A stretch of 64,000 nt of DNA from Dyadobacter sp. CY326. GTDB taxonomy: Bacteria > Bacteroidota > Bacteroidia > Cytophagales > Spirosomataceae. Location: positions 186,001-250,000 of the forward strand of contig NZ_JAJUXI010000006.1 of the NCBI RefSeq assembly GCF_021390515.1. Direction: 5' to 3'. Below the pieces are notes generated by a model. The model saw nothing but the letters and a program-made list of their open reading frames with translations. It was not told the DNA's origin and searched no databases. A program made the position numbers and the translations under genes. Positions 44,039 to 52,306 of the stretch are shown here, piece by piece. Position 1 is the first letter of the stretch; each line of letters opens with the position of its first letter.

Positions 44039-45574
44039 ATGTCGAAAAAAATCCAATCCGCTCTTATATCTGTATATTATAAGGATGGACTTGAACCTTT
44101 GGTTCGCCTGCTGCATGACAATGGTGTTAAACTTTATTCCACCGGCGGGACGCAGACTTTCATTGAAAACTTAAATATTCCTGTTGTCGCAGCGGAAGAA
44201 TTGACGGGTTATCCATCCATTTTTGGTGGCCGAGTTAAAACTTTGCACCCCGCAATTATGGGTGGCATTTTATATCGCCGTGATGATGCCGGCGACGTTG
44301 CCCAGGCTCAGCAATACAATATTCCTGCCATCGACCTCGTGGTGGTGGATCTTTATCCATTTGAAGAAACTGTGGCTTCGGGTGCAGGAGAAGCGGATAT
44401 CATTGAAAAAATCGACATAGGCGGCATTTCGCTCATTCGCGCGACTGCCAAAAATTTTAAAGATACGCTCATCGTTTCATCCCGGAGCCAATACGCGGAG
44501 GTTGTCGAATTACTGACTGCGAAAGCGGGAGCGACAGACATTGAAGATCGTCGGCATTATGCGGGTCAGGCGTTTGCAGTTTCTTCGCATTACGATGGCG
44601 CAATTAATCGCTTCTTTACTGCTGACAAAGAAAAAACGGATAAGGATCTTTTTGACTTTACAAACCTGACTTCGCAAACGTTGCGCTATGGTGAAAATCC
44701 GCATCAGAGTGCCACTTATTATGGTGACCTGGAAGGGATTTTTGATAAATTACATGGTAAGGAGTTGTCATACAACAATTTAGTGGACGTCGATGCTTGC
44801 GTGAATCTGATCGACGAATTCGCCGATGCTGCACCAACATTCGCCATCATTAAACACACCAATGCCTGCGGCATCGCAACTGCGCCAACTGCCAAAGAGG
44901 CTTATGACAATGCATTGGCCTGCGATCCGGTTTCGGCTTTTGGCGGTGTGGTGATCACCAACGCAAAAGTGGATTTGGCCACGGCTGAGGAACTGAACAA
45001 ATTGTTTATGGAAATCCTGATTGCGCCGGAATATGACGAGGATGCGTTGCAATTATTGAAATCCAAGAAAAATAGGATTCTTCTGAAACGCAATGCGGTT
45101 GTTCTGCCGCAGATCATGTTCAAAACAATCTTAAACGGCGTTTTGGTGCAGGATAAGGATGTGTCAACTGAAGTGCAATCGCAATTTACAACCGTCACAG
45201 AAAAGGCGCCGACTGCGGGTGAGCTTACAGCATTGGAATTCGCATTGAAAGTTTGCAAGCATACGAAATCCAATACAATTGTTTTGGCAAAAGAAAACCA
45301 ACTTCTGGCCAGTGGCACGGGACAAACTTCGCGCGTGGATGCGTTGCGTCAGGCTATTGATAAAGCGAATGCATTCGGTTTCGATTTAAATGGCGCTGTT
45401 ATGGCTTCGGATGCGTTTTTCCCATTTGCGGATTGCGTTGAGATCGCGCATCTGGCCGGAATAACGGCTGTTGTTCAGCCAGGCGGTTCAATTCGGGATA
45501 AAGATTCCACAGATTATTGCAATGCGCATGGCCTGGCGATGGTTACGACTGGCATTCGTCATTTTAAGCATTGA
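44039..45574 (+). CDS. purH: bifunctional AICAR transformylase/IMP cyclohydrolase
   Basis: Performs the last two steps of purine synthesis: formylation of AICAR with 10-formyl-THF, then ring closure to IMP. 511 residues from ATG 44039 (a TTG upstream is spurious). The N-terminal MGS-like cyclohydrolase domain contains LYSTGGTQTFIENL, GYPSIFGGRVKTLHPAIMGG and IGGISLIRATAKNF; the transformylase domain has LRYGENPHQSATYYG, IIKHTNACGIATAPTA and LACDPVSAFGGVV, ending DYCNAHGLAMVTTGIRHFKH. Length and motifs are normal for the family. It has its own promoter; a large palindrome follows its stop. Confidence 0.97.
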   Translation: MSKKIQSALISVYYKDGLEPLVRLLHDNGVKLYSTGGTQTFIENLNIPVVAAEELTGYPSIFGGRVKTLHPAIMGGILYRRDDAGDVAQAQQYNIPAIDLVVVDLYPFEETVASGAGEADIIEKIDIGGISLIRATAKNFKDTLIVSSRSQYAEVVELLTAKAGATDIEDRRHYAGQAFAVSSHYDGAINRFFTADKEKTDKDLFDFTNLTSQTLRYGENPHQSATYYGDLEGIFDKLHGKELSYNNLVDVDACVNLIDEFADAAPTFAIIKHTNACGIATAPTAKEAYDNALACDPVSAFGGVVITNAKVDLATAEELNKLFMEILIAPEYDEDALQLLKSKKNRILLKRNAVVLPQIMFKTILNGVLVQDKDVSTEVQSQFTTVTEKAPTAGELTALEFALKVCKHTKSNTIVLAKENQLLASGTGQTSRVDALRQAIDKANAFGFDLNGAVMASDAFFPFADCVEIAHLAGITAVVQPGGSIRDKDSTDYCNAHGLAMVTTGIRHFKH

Positions 45575-45581
45575 TTTTTTT

Positions 45582-45639
45582 TGCCACGGATGCACGGATG
45601 GGCACGAATGCATTCGTGCCCATCCGTGCATCCGTGGCA
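45582..45639. repeat. perfect 58-bp palindrome
   Basis: The 29-base left half (45582-45610, starting TGCCACGGATGCACGG) is exactly complementary to the right half (45611-45639), meeting at GAATG|CATTC with no loop. The half-site itself is built of near-repeats of an 8-base word: CACGGATG twice, then GGCACGAATG. It begins 7 bases after the purH stop, preceded by a T-run. There is no T-run on the other side, so it does not look like a standard terminator for purH. Confidence 0.95.
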
Positions 45640-45661
45640 CTCCAAAACCCAACTCATACAT

Positions 45662-46534
45662 TTGAAAACCCGCAATCCAGCTCAGCCGTTCTACATCAAG
45701 TGGGGAAAGCTGTTGATTATAGGGTTTTTGGTGCTTACTGCCAGTCTTTTCTTCCTTTATCCCCAAATATTTTACTGTGAATTAATAGGCCTTTCGTCTT
45801 TCCGTTCAGAAGGGAAAGTCCATTTCAGCCCGGACATTCAACAGTCCGACATCAAAAAGGTCAAATCTATTATAAAGCGCTCAGAAGCCCGCGTCGATTC
45901 ATTTTATTCAGGAAAAGAGTCAAAGCCCGTCATTATTGTGTGCAGCAACCCGCAGCAATATCAAAAATATTGCAGTAGCACTGAAGGAGCCGGATGCAGT
46001 CTGGGAACGCCCTGGGGCGATTCTTTCGTCATATTAAATGCGCAAGGAATGAATGTGGACGTGATCAGTCACGAGATGAGCCACACGGAATTGCTCGCAA
46101 GACTCGGCTGGTGGACCATTGCAACCGAAGTGCCTCAATGGTTTAATGAAGGCATTGCACTCATGCTCGACAGGCGGTTCGTAAACAATCCTGACATAAG
46201 AGGCCGATATTTTGAATATCTGGACGAATGGCTTTACTACACAGGTGGCGGGCAGGAAATATTGGAATTGAGCGATATCCGTTCCATCAAAGGCTTTTTC
46301 AATGCGAGTCAAAAAAAGGTGATGCTCGCCTACATGTCAGCCGGACTTGAAGTTTCTTACTGGCTTATTTTGACGGAGCAGAAAGGCTTGCAACGCCTGA
46401 TATCGCAAATGCAACAGGGGAAATCTTTCCAAGACGCTTACAGTAAAGCCGAGGAAAAGCAGCGGGCGCGACTTTTTAAGAAGCTCCCGACCAATCCACT
46501 CAGATTTCAGGATTCAAAGAAAATATTGGAGTAA
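45662..46534 (+). CDS. membrane-anchored gluzincin-like metalloprotease
   Basis: There is no ATG in the N-terminal part; the TTG at 45662 gives 290 residues: KTRNPAQPFYIKWGK, then a transmembrane segment (LLIIGFLVLTASLFFLYPQI) that acts as signal anchor. The active site is H137-EMS-H141 (VISHEMSHTELLA), with a probable third ligand Glu163, 22 residues later, in WFNEGIALMLDR, the usual gluzincin spacing as in M1/M61-like and MA-clan 'peptidase MA-like' proteins. The catalytic domain should be extracytoplasmic. The substrate is unknown. Cys pairs (CSNPQQYQKYCSSTEGAGCS) may form disulfides. Confidence 0.7.
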   Translation: MKTRNPAQPFYIKWGKLLIIGFLVLTASLFFLYPQIFYCELIGLSSFRSEGKVHFSPDIQQSDIKKVKSIIKRSEARVDSFYSGKESKPVIIVCSNPQQYQKYCSSTEGAGCSLGTPWGDSFVILNAQGMNVDVISHEMSHTELLARLGWWTIATEVPQWFNEGIALMLDRRFVNNPDIRGRYFEYLDEWLYYTGGGQEILELSDIRSIKGFFNASQKKVMLAYMSAGLEVSYWLILTEQKGLQRLISQMQQGKSFQDAYSKAEEKQRARLFKKLPTNPLRFQDSKKILE

Positions 46535-46616
46535 CGACATCGCGAATATCGCCTAGTAACTATATTTATGAACATCATTTAAAAAATAGCTGCATTCATC
46601 TTCTGACCATTTTCAT

Positions 46617-46649
46617 TTTGCACTATTTTCTGAAAATAATGTACCTTTC
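46617..46649 (+). promoter_or_regulatory. promoter of the SSS symporter gene
   Basis: TTTG at 46617-46620, a spacer of 21 bases, then TACCTTTC at 46642-46649, which matches the -7 consensus except the last base. Predicted start of transcription is near 46655, about 40 bases before the ATG at 46697. Confidence 0.5.
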
Positions 46650-46696
46650 GATTTGAACCGACAAACCTCATTCATTCATCTATTTTATTATTTGAA

Positions 46697-48316
46697 ATGC
46701 AACAATTACAAACCCTGGATTACATTGTTTTCTTTTTCTATTTCATTGTCGTCTCCGGTTATGGTTACTGGATTTATCAGCGGAAAAGGTCAACAGTTGA
46801 GTCAACGAAGGATTTCTTTTTAGCAGAAGGCTCGCTGACATGGTGGGCAATTGGGGCATCATTGATCGCATCCAACATCTCAGCTGAACAGTTTATTGGG
46901 ATGTCCGGAAACGGTTTTTCAATGGGTCTGGGCATTTCGACCTACGAATGGATGGCGGCGGCAACATTGGTTATTGTAGCTGTTTTTTTTATGCCCATTT
47001 ATCTCAAAAACAAGATTTACACGATGCCTCAGTTTTTGAGTCAGCGTTATAATCCGACGGTGAGTTTAATTATGGCCGTTTTTTGGCTGGCATTGTATAT
47101 TTTGGTAAACCTCACTTCCATCCTTTATTTGGGTGCATTGGCCGTTTCCGGGATTTCAGGCTTGAATTTCCAGTTTTGTATGATCGCGTTGGCCGTTTTC
47201 GCGATCATTATCACCATTGGTGGAATGAAAGTAATCGGTTTTACAGACGTTATTCAGGTTTTCTTCCTTGTAATCGGCGGATTGGCAACAACTTATCTGG
47301 CAATCAATCTTGTTTCTGGTGAAGCGGGGATGGACGGTGTGATGAGCGGAATCAAAATGATGCGTGAAAATCATGACGACCATTTCCACATGATTTTCCC
47401 TAAAACGAGTCCGTTTTACATGCAGCTTCCTGGTTTGACGGTGTTGCTTGGTGGAATGTGGATCGTTAACCTCAATTACTGGGGTTGTAACCAATACATT
47501 ACGCAGCGCGCTTTGGGGGCGGATTTGAAAACAGCACGAAACGGGATTCTGTTCGCCGCATTTTTGAAACTGTTAATGCCCGTAATTGTGGTTTTGCCTG
47601 GAATTGCAGCTTACGCATTATACAGCAAAGGCTTATTTCAAGCCGAAATGTTGGATGCCGAAGGCCAGCTTAATGCAGATAAAGCCTATCCTGTTCTACT
47701 AAATTTGCTTCCCGCCGGTCTGAAAGGACTTTCATTTGCAGCATTGACGGCCGCTGTTGTGGCTTCCCTTGCGGGTAAAGCAAATAGTATTTCAACAATT
47801 TTTACGCTCGATATTTTCAAAAACTATATTGGTAAAAATTCAGACGAAAAAACGCTTGTGCGCATTGGACGGATCGTCGTTGTGATTTCTATGATCCTGG
47901 CGATCGTCGTTTCTCCTTACATGGGCATTGACAAAAAAGGTGGTTTCCAATTCATTCAGGAAATGACCGGATTGCTTTCACCTGGAATTTTCGCCTCGTT
48001 TATAATGGGCTTTTTCTGGAAACGGACCAATTCAGCAGGAGCATTATTCGCGATCGTTGGTGGGTTTTTGATTGCATTGGCTATGCACAACAATTACTTC
48101 CCATTTGCAGACTGGTCGCAAGTTCCATTCCTCGATCGTATGGGTTTGGTGTTCCTGATCTGCGTAGTGGTGATGGTGATTTTGGGCTTGGTGTTGCCGG
48201 ATGAGAAGAAAGGATTAGCAATTGACACTTCCATGTTCATCCCGCATCGCAGCTTTATCGTTGGAGCGGTTATCGTCATCAGCATTATTACATTCCTTTA
48301 TGCTTACTTCTGGTAG
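46697..48316 (+). CDS. sodium/solute symporter (SSS family, SGLT-like)
   Basis: 539 residues with about 14 transmembrane helices. The SGLT subgroup features are present: EGSLTWWAIGASLIASNISA and EQFIGMSGNGFSMGLGISTY early, RYNPTVSLIMAVFWLALYI in the middle, LNYWGCNQYITQRALGADL (the helix typical of sugar-type members) and AALTAAVVASLAGKANSIST with the conserved Na+-site residues. It imports a sugar or other small solute with sodium. The likely substrate is a sugar, but that is inferred from subgroup similarity. It is monocistronic with a near-consensus promoter and a strong terminator. Confidence 0.92.
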   Translation: MQQLQTLDYIVFFFYFIVVSGYGYWIYQRKRSTVESTKDFFLAEGSLTWWAIGASLIASNISAEQFIGMSGNGFSMGLGISTYEWMAAATLVIVAVFFMPIYLKNKIYTMPQFLSQRYNPTVSLIMAVFWLALYILVNLTSILYLGALAVSGISGLNFQFCMIALAVFAIIITIGGMKVIGFTDVIQVFFLVIGGLATTYLAINLVSGEAGMDGVMSGIKMMRENHDDHFHMIFPKTSPFYMQLPGLTVLLGGMWIVNLNYWGCNQYITQRALGADLKTARNGILFAAFLKLLMPVIVVLPGIAAYALYSKGLFQAEMLDAEGQLNADKAYPVLLNLLPAGLKGLSFAALTAAVVASLAGKANSISTIFTLDIFKNYIGKNSDEKTLVRIGRIVVVISMILAIVVSPYMGIDKKGGFQFIQEMTGLLSPGIFASFIMGFFWKRTNSAGALFAIVGGFLIALAMHNNYFPFADWSQVPFLDRMGLVFLICVVVMVILGLVLPDEKKGLAIDTSMFIPHRSFIVGAVIVISIITFLYAYFW

Positions 48317-48338
48317 GATTTAAAAGTAAGCGCAAAAT

Positions 48339-48367
48339 AAAAGGCTTGGAGCGATCCAAGCCTTTTT
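48339..48367. terminator. bidirectional intrinsic terminator
   Basis: AAAAGGCTTGGA (48339-48350) and TCCAAGCCTTTT (48355-48366) form a perfect 12-bp stem with a GCGA loop, flanked by A- and T-runs. It ends both the symporter gene (plus) and the cyclophilin gene (minus). Confidence 0.9.
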
Positions 48368-48386
48368 GCATACCAAGTGAGCAGTA

Positions 48387-48830
48387 TTATGCTTGTTCCT
48401 CGATAATAGTGATTTTTTGAATCTTGTCACCCTGACGAAGCAAGTCGACCGTGTCAACGCCTTCTACGACTTTACCAAAGCAAGTGTGGTTTCCGTCTAA
48501 ATGCGCTGTGTTTCTGCGGCTGTGGCAGATGAAAAATTGCGATCCGCCAGTGTTACGACCTGCATGTGCCATTGATAGCACGCCGCGGTCATGATATTGG
48601 TTTCCACCATTCAGCTCGCAATCGATTTTATAACCCGGGCCTCCACGACCGGTTCCGGTTGGATCTCCGCCCTGAACCATGAAATCAGGAATAACCCTGT
48701 GAAAAATTAGTCCGTCGTAAAAACCTTTTTTTGAAAGATCAACAAAGTTTTTCACCGTTCCGGGAGCATCCTCATCGTAAAACTCGATCAGCATGGTGCC
48801 TTTGTCCGTGATCATTTCTGCTTTTGTCAT
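48387..48830 (-). CDS. cyclophilin-type peptidyl-prolyl cis-trans isomerase
   Basis: 147 residues, about the minimal cyclophilin size, with no signal peptide, so cytoplasmic. Catalytic-site motifs: FHRVIPDFMVQGGDPTGTGR (active-site Arg, Phe, Met, Gln), GVLSMAHAGRNTGGSQFFI and HLDGNHTCFGKVVEGVDTVD. It catalyses isomerisation of Xaa-Pro bonds and assists folding. It is monocistronic, with a terminator shared with the symporter gene at its 3' end; the hairpin upstream belongs to the preceding transglycosylase gene. Confidence 0.95.
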   Translation of the reverse strand: MTKAEMITDKGTMLIEFYDEDAPGTVKNFVDLSKKGFYDGLIFHRVIPDFMVQGGDPTGTGRGGPGYKIDCELNGGNQYHDRGVLSMAHAGRNTGGSQFFICHSRRNTAHLDGNHTCFGKVVEGVDTVDLLRQGDKIQKITIIEEQA

Positions 48831-48905
48831 ATTGATTTTAAAAAGAATTTTGAATAAAAATTGAAGTTATGCCCGTCGGTTTTGCCGGCATTCCATAACA
48901 ACACA

Positions 48906-48932
48906 AAGAAAAGGATAATGTATCCTTTTCTT
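48906..48932 (-). terminator. intrinsic terminator of the lytic transglycosylase gene
   Basis: AAGAAAAGGATA (48906-48917) and TATCCTTTTCTT (48921-48932) form a perfect 12-bp stem with a 3-base loop. On the minus strand the T-rich arm runs into further Ts, 30 bases after the gene's stop at 48962. Confidence 0.75.
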
Positions 48933-48961
48933 CAAGTTTAATGCCAAAATAAATGATGGGA

Positions 48962-49804
48962 TCAGGAGCCAGCAACTAACTTGCTCGACTCTCTTGCAAG
49001 TTGCAATTCGGCTTTTTCGAGGGATTCAATCCTTTCCAACTGCGATTCAGCCTTCTCCGATTGGATTTCAGCCTTTTTTTGCTCGACTTTGAATTCTGCC
49101 AAACGGTCAACGACATCTCCGCTTCCCCATTCTTTGCTTCGTTCGGGGTTGTTAAACCATTCCTTGACAGCCAGCAGCTTATAAATGTAACGTGTAGTTT
49201 CTGAGTTTAAACGCAGTTTAAAGTAATCATCCTTGTTCTGCGCATCCAGTTTATTCTGAATGTGCGTCGGTCCTGCATTGTATGCAGCAGCTACGAGTGT
49301 CCATGAACCAAGTTGACGATGAAGTTCGCGCAGATATTTTCCTGCCGCGTGCGTTGATTTGACGAGATGTTTGCGGTCGTCCCTGGTTTCATTGATAACC
49401 AGCCCGAGAGATTTTGCTGTCGAAGGCATTAACTGCCAGTAGCCTCCCGCGCCTCTGTGTGACTTGGCGTCATCACTCATTGCGCTCTCTATTAACGGGA
49501 GATATTTAAAATCGGCTGGTACTCCGTACTTTTTAAGAATCGGTTCTATAATCTTGATTCTTTTTTGGGTCTTTGTCATCAGCTTACGAAAGGTGGGGTT
49601 GTCGTAATTTCTGATCATGTTCTGATATCGCTCAGCAATTCGAAGCTCTGATAATGGAATGGCTTCGCCACAAAAGTCAATAGCAAGAAGATCTGAATCT
49701 ATGATAGTGATTGTTTTCAGTTCCTTCTTTTCCACCCCCACCTCGCTCATTGGTGCTTTACCCATTATTGCGATTGAGAGGGCCATAAAGATAAGTTTAA
49801 TCAT
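48962..49804 (-). CDS. lytic transglycosylase (SLT domain)
   Basis: 280 residues with a signal peptide (IKLIFMALSIAIMGKAPMSE). The SLT lysozyme-like domain (about 80-220) holds the catalytic Glu106 in YLPLIESAMS, the GAGGYWQLMPSTAKSLGL motif and AAAYNAGPTHIQNKL. It cleaves the MurNAc-GlcNAc bond of peptidoglycan with formation of an anhydro product; it is similar to MltD's catalytic part but without LysM domains. The last about 50 residues are a charged helix with repeated EKAE/LE patterns, likely a coiled coil. It is a single gene with its own -7 box and terminator. Confidence 0.9.
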   Translation of the reverse strand: MIKLIFMALSIAIMGKAPMSEVGVEKKELKTITIIDSDLLAIDFCGEAIPLSELRIAERYQNMIRNYDNPTFRKLMTKTQKRIKIIEPILKKYGVPADFKYLPLIESAMSDDAKSHRGAGGYWQLMPSTAKSLGLVINETRDDRKHLVKSTHAAGKYLRELHRQLGSWTLVAAAYNAGPTHIQNKLDAQNKDDYFKLRLNSETTRYIYKLLAVKEWFNNPERSKEWGSGDVVDRLAEFKVEQKKAEIQSEKAESQLERIESLEKAELQLARESSKLVAGS

Positions 49805-49851
49805 TCATTTTAAATTTCGTGGAACATAGTTTAAGGCCCAAGGCCAGAGTG

Positions 49852-49859
49852 CAAAGATA
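49852..49859 (-). promoter_or_regulatory. -7 box of the lytic transglycosylase gene
   Basis: On the minus strand it reads TATCTTTG, an exact match to the Bacteroidota -7 consensus, about 48 bases before the ATG at 49804. A -33 TTTG is not evident. The 456-base gap between this gene and moeA holds this site, a moeA-side -7 box and no open frame worth calling. Confidence 0.5.
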
Positions 49860-50122
49860 ACGGTATTGAATTAATAATATTTCATTTTGAGCTAAAACTT
49901 TGATTTCTAGCACATTATATATCGGAGTGTAGTATTAATTCAAGACACTGTCGTTTTGCGTATAGCATTGAAATTCTTCGTTTCCATTGCATAACGGCGG
50001 AAAATTGGAATAATAATTGGTTAGTTCTAACATTTACAAAACTCAAAAAAGCCCTAATCGTATCATTTTAGTTAGAATTAATTGTAATAACTGCTTTTCG
50101 CTGACTGATAATCAGCTCATTA

Positions 50123-50130
50123 TAGATTTG
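50123..50130 (+). promoter_or_regulatory. -7 box of the Moco operon promoter
   Basis: TAGATTTG exactly matches TAnnTTTG; a weak TTTTC lies 22 bases upstream. Transcription from here gives a leader of about 125 bases before the moeA ATG. Just upstream, GCTGA-N7-TCAGC (50099-50115) is a small inverted repeat that could be an operator, but no regulator gene is nearby. Confidence 0.4.
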
Positions 50131-50260
50131 TAGTAATCATTAACCGCTATAAACATGGTGATTTGAGCGTTTTTTGATCAAAATCTTATTGTTAATTCTA
50201 CACCAGTTAAACATTGCAAATGCAGATGTATTAACTTGCATTTTCGCTTTTTCAGCCATT

Positions 50261-51451
50261 ATGATTACAGTAAACGAGGCCAAACAAAGGATTCTTGCCA
50301 ATTCGAAACCATTGCCAGTCGAAACGCTTGCTATCGAAAATGCGCTCGGCCGTGTTCTGGCGGAGCACATTAACACGCCACTGTCTTTGCCATCATTCCG
50401 GCAATCATCTATGGATGGATATGCGATCATTCACACCGATATTTCAAAAGAACGTTCCGCGCTGACACTCACAGGAGAGTCGAAGGCGGGACAAACTAAC
50501 ATTCAAACATTGCAAGCTGGTTCCGCAATGCGGATTTTTACAGGCGCACCGGTGCCCGAAAATGCCACTGCGGTCATCATGCAGGAGCACACTTCGGTTG
50601 AAAATGGAGTCGTTATAATTAATGAATTTCCCGTTGAAGCCGGCAAGAATGTGCGTAACATTGGTCAGCAAATAAAGGAAGGCGCCGTTGCATTGGAGAA
50701 AGGAACATTGCTTTCACCCGGCAGCATTGGTTTCTTGCAGGGAATGAATGTTTGGGAAGCAAGCGTTTATAAAAAGCCAAAAGTAGGATTACTGATAACC
50801 GGCGACGAATTGCTGAAAAAAGGCGATCCGATCGTTTTTGGGAAGATTTATGAATCCAATTCTTCCATGCTCGCGGCAGCATTGCAGCAGGAAGGAATTT
50901 TGGATCTCGAAATAAAATATTCGGATGACGATCTCGAATCGACCATCCAAGCGCTGACGGAACTTTCCGAAAAACACGATATGGTGCTTGCTTCCGGCGG
51001 CATTTCTGTGGGCGATTATGATTTCGTAGGCAAGGCGATGGAAGCCATAGGCGCTGAAACGATTTTTTATAAAGTCCGTCAAAAACCTGGGAAGCCGTTG
51101 CTTTTTGCGAAAAAAGAACAAAAACTGTTTTTCGCCTTGCCCGGTAATCCAGCCTCATCACTGGTTTGTTTTTACGAATATGTGCTTCCAGCGCTGCGAA
51201 TCATGTCCGGCAGGCAAGATCCTTTTTTGCGATCATTAAAAATGTCTTCAAAATATGCTTACACTTTCAATGGTGAGCGGGATGAATTTTTGAAAGGACT
51301 TATCGAGAATGACGCCGTCATTCCGTTAGATGGGCAGGAGTCGTTTGCATTGCGTTCATTTGCCATTGCAAACGCCATCATTTATTTGCCCACAAGTCAG
51401 AATGTGGTGAAGGAAGGCGACCTGGTTGAAGTACATTTACTGCCTTTCTGA
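50261..51451 (+). CDS. moeA: molybdopterin molybdotransferase
   Basis: Inserts molybdate into adenylylated molybdopterin, the last step of Moco synthesis. 396 residues from ATG 50261 (MITVNEAKQRI); a TTG at 50174 adds a spurious hydrophobic extension. Family motifs: SSMDGYAII, MRIFTGAPVPENATAVIMQE, GYSVGD-like region as SGGISVGDYDF, the MoaB/MogA-like domain with KVGLLITGDEL and KPLLFAKKEQKLFFALPGNP, and the small C-terminal beta domain. First gene of the Moco operon moeA-moaD-moaE-moaC/mogA-moaA. Length is normal. Confidence 0.96.
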   Translation: MITVNEAKQRILANSKPLPVETLAIENALGRVLAEHINTPLSLPSFRQSSMDGYAIIHTDISKERSALTLTGESKAGQTNIQTLQAGSAMRIFTGAPVPENATAVIMQEHTSVENGVVIINEFPVEAGKNVRNIGQQIKEGAVALEKGTLLSPGSIGFLQGMNVWEASVYKKPKVGLLITGDELLKKGDPIVFGKIYESNSSMLAAALQQEGILDLEIKYSDDDLESTIQALTELSEKHDMVLASGGISVGDYDFVGKAMEAIGAETIFYKVRQKPGKPLLFAKKEQKLFFALPGNPASSLVCFYEYVLPALRIMSGRQDPFLRSLKMSSKYAYTFNGERDEFLKGLIENDAVIPLDGQESFALRSFAIANAIIYLPTSQNVVKEGDLVEVHLLPF

Positions 51452-51500
51452 ATCAGATGCGTGCAAAAGTTGTTATGCAAAAAATGAAAATCCGACAACA

Positions 51501-51740
51501 ATGAGCATTCGAGTGATGTATTATGGCATGTTAGCCGAAATCGCCGGCCAGGCCAATGAAGTCTGGAATGCGGATAGAAGTCTGACAGTAGGGGAGTTCC
51601 GGGATCAAATCGTGGAGCGATATCCAGCATTGCGCGACAAAAAGTTCAAAATTGCAGTCGATCAAAAAATCTCCCAAGACTCAATTTTGATCGATAATGC
51701 TTCCGAAATTGCATTGTTGCCACCATTTGCTGGCGGCTGA
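51501..51740 (+). CDS. moaD: molybdopterin synthase small subunit (sulfur carrier)
   Basis: 79 residues with a beta-grasp ubiquitin-like fold. ATG 51501 (MSIRVMYYGMLAEIAG) is used because the TTG at 51426 overlaps the end of moeA. The C-terminus is LPPFAGG, with the Gly-Gly tail that is thiocarboxylated to carry sulfur. It pairs with MoaE, encoded 30 bases downstream. The activating enzyme MoeB is not encoded in this operon. Confidence 0.93.
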   Translation: MSIRVMYYGMLAEIAGQANEVWNADRSLTVGEFRDQIVERYPALRDKKFKIAVDQKISQDSILIDNASEIALLPPFAGG

Positions 51741-51770
51741 TTTTCAAAATAGAATTAAAAAGCCAGTTAC

Positions 51771-52220
51771 ATGGAAAAAGTGCATAAACCGAAAAAAGTG
51801 TTTGTTCAGGGCCCGATCAGTCCTGATTTTGTTTCAAAATCCATAGCCAGCCACCAGTCGAAAACGGAGATCGGCGCACATGCGATCTTTTTGGGACAAA
51901 TCAGAGCGGACCAAAAACCAGACGGAACTGTAACTGGAATTGAATATTCGGCTTACGAAGAAATGGCGGAAAGTGCCTTTCACGACATTCGTGAAGCTGC
52001 TTTTTTAAAGTTTGAGCTTTCCTGTATGCACATTTACCACAGCTTAGGCGTCGTGCCGACGGGCGAGATCAGCCTATTTGTTTTCGTCTCCTCACCCCAC
52101 CGCCGCGCAGCATTCGAAGCATCCGAATACATTGTAGAAGAAATAAAAGCCAACGTGCCCATCTTCGGAAAAGAACTAATAGGAGAATCAGGAAACTACG
52201 TCTGGAAAGAAAACAAATAG
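51771..52220 (+). CDS. moaE: molybdopterin synthase catalytic subunit
   Basis: 149 residues. Forms the heterotetramer with MoaD and adds two sulfurs to cPMP to make molybdopterin. Motifs: GAHAIFLGQIRADQ near the start, YSAYEEMAESAFHDI, HSLGVVPTGEISLFVFVSSP and HRRAAFEASEYIVEEIKANV, with the catalytic lysine region VPIFGKE. It follows moaD by 30 bases; an 86-base gap precedes moaC. Confidence 0.95.
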   Translation: MEKVHKPKKVFVQGPISPDFVSKSIASHQSKTEIGAHAIFLGQIRADQKPDGTVTGIEYSAYEEMAESAFHDIREAAFLKFELSCMHIYHSLGVVPTGEISLFVFVSSPHRRAAFEASEYIVEEIKANVPIFGKELIGESGNYVWKENK

Positions 52221-52306
52221 GCTAAATCCAGGAAATAGCAAACAAGTCATTCAAACCAACAATATCCATTCAGTCATTCGCTCATTCACTCATTCAAAAT
52301 TAACAA

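Noticed and set aside
45574..45661. Coding extension of the gluzincin gene through the palindrome
   Set aside because: The translation of the palindrome (His, Arg and Trp-rich) precedes the signal anchor and would be an implausible N-terminus.
50174..50260. Upstream extension of moeA with a hydrophobic N-terminus
   Set aside because: It starts at TTG and the conserved MoeA N-terminus begins at ATG 50261; the extension looks like translated leader.
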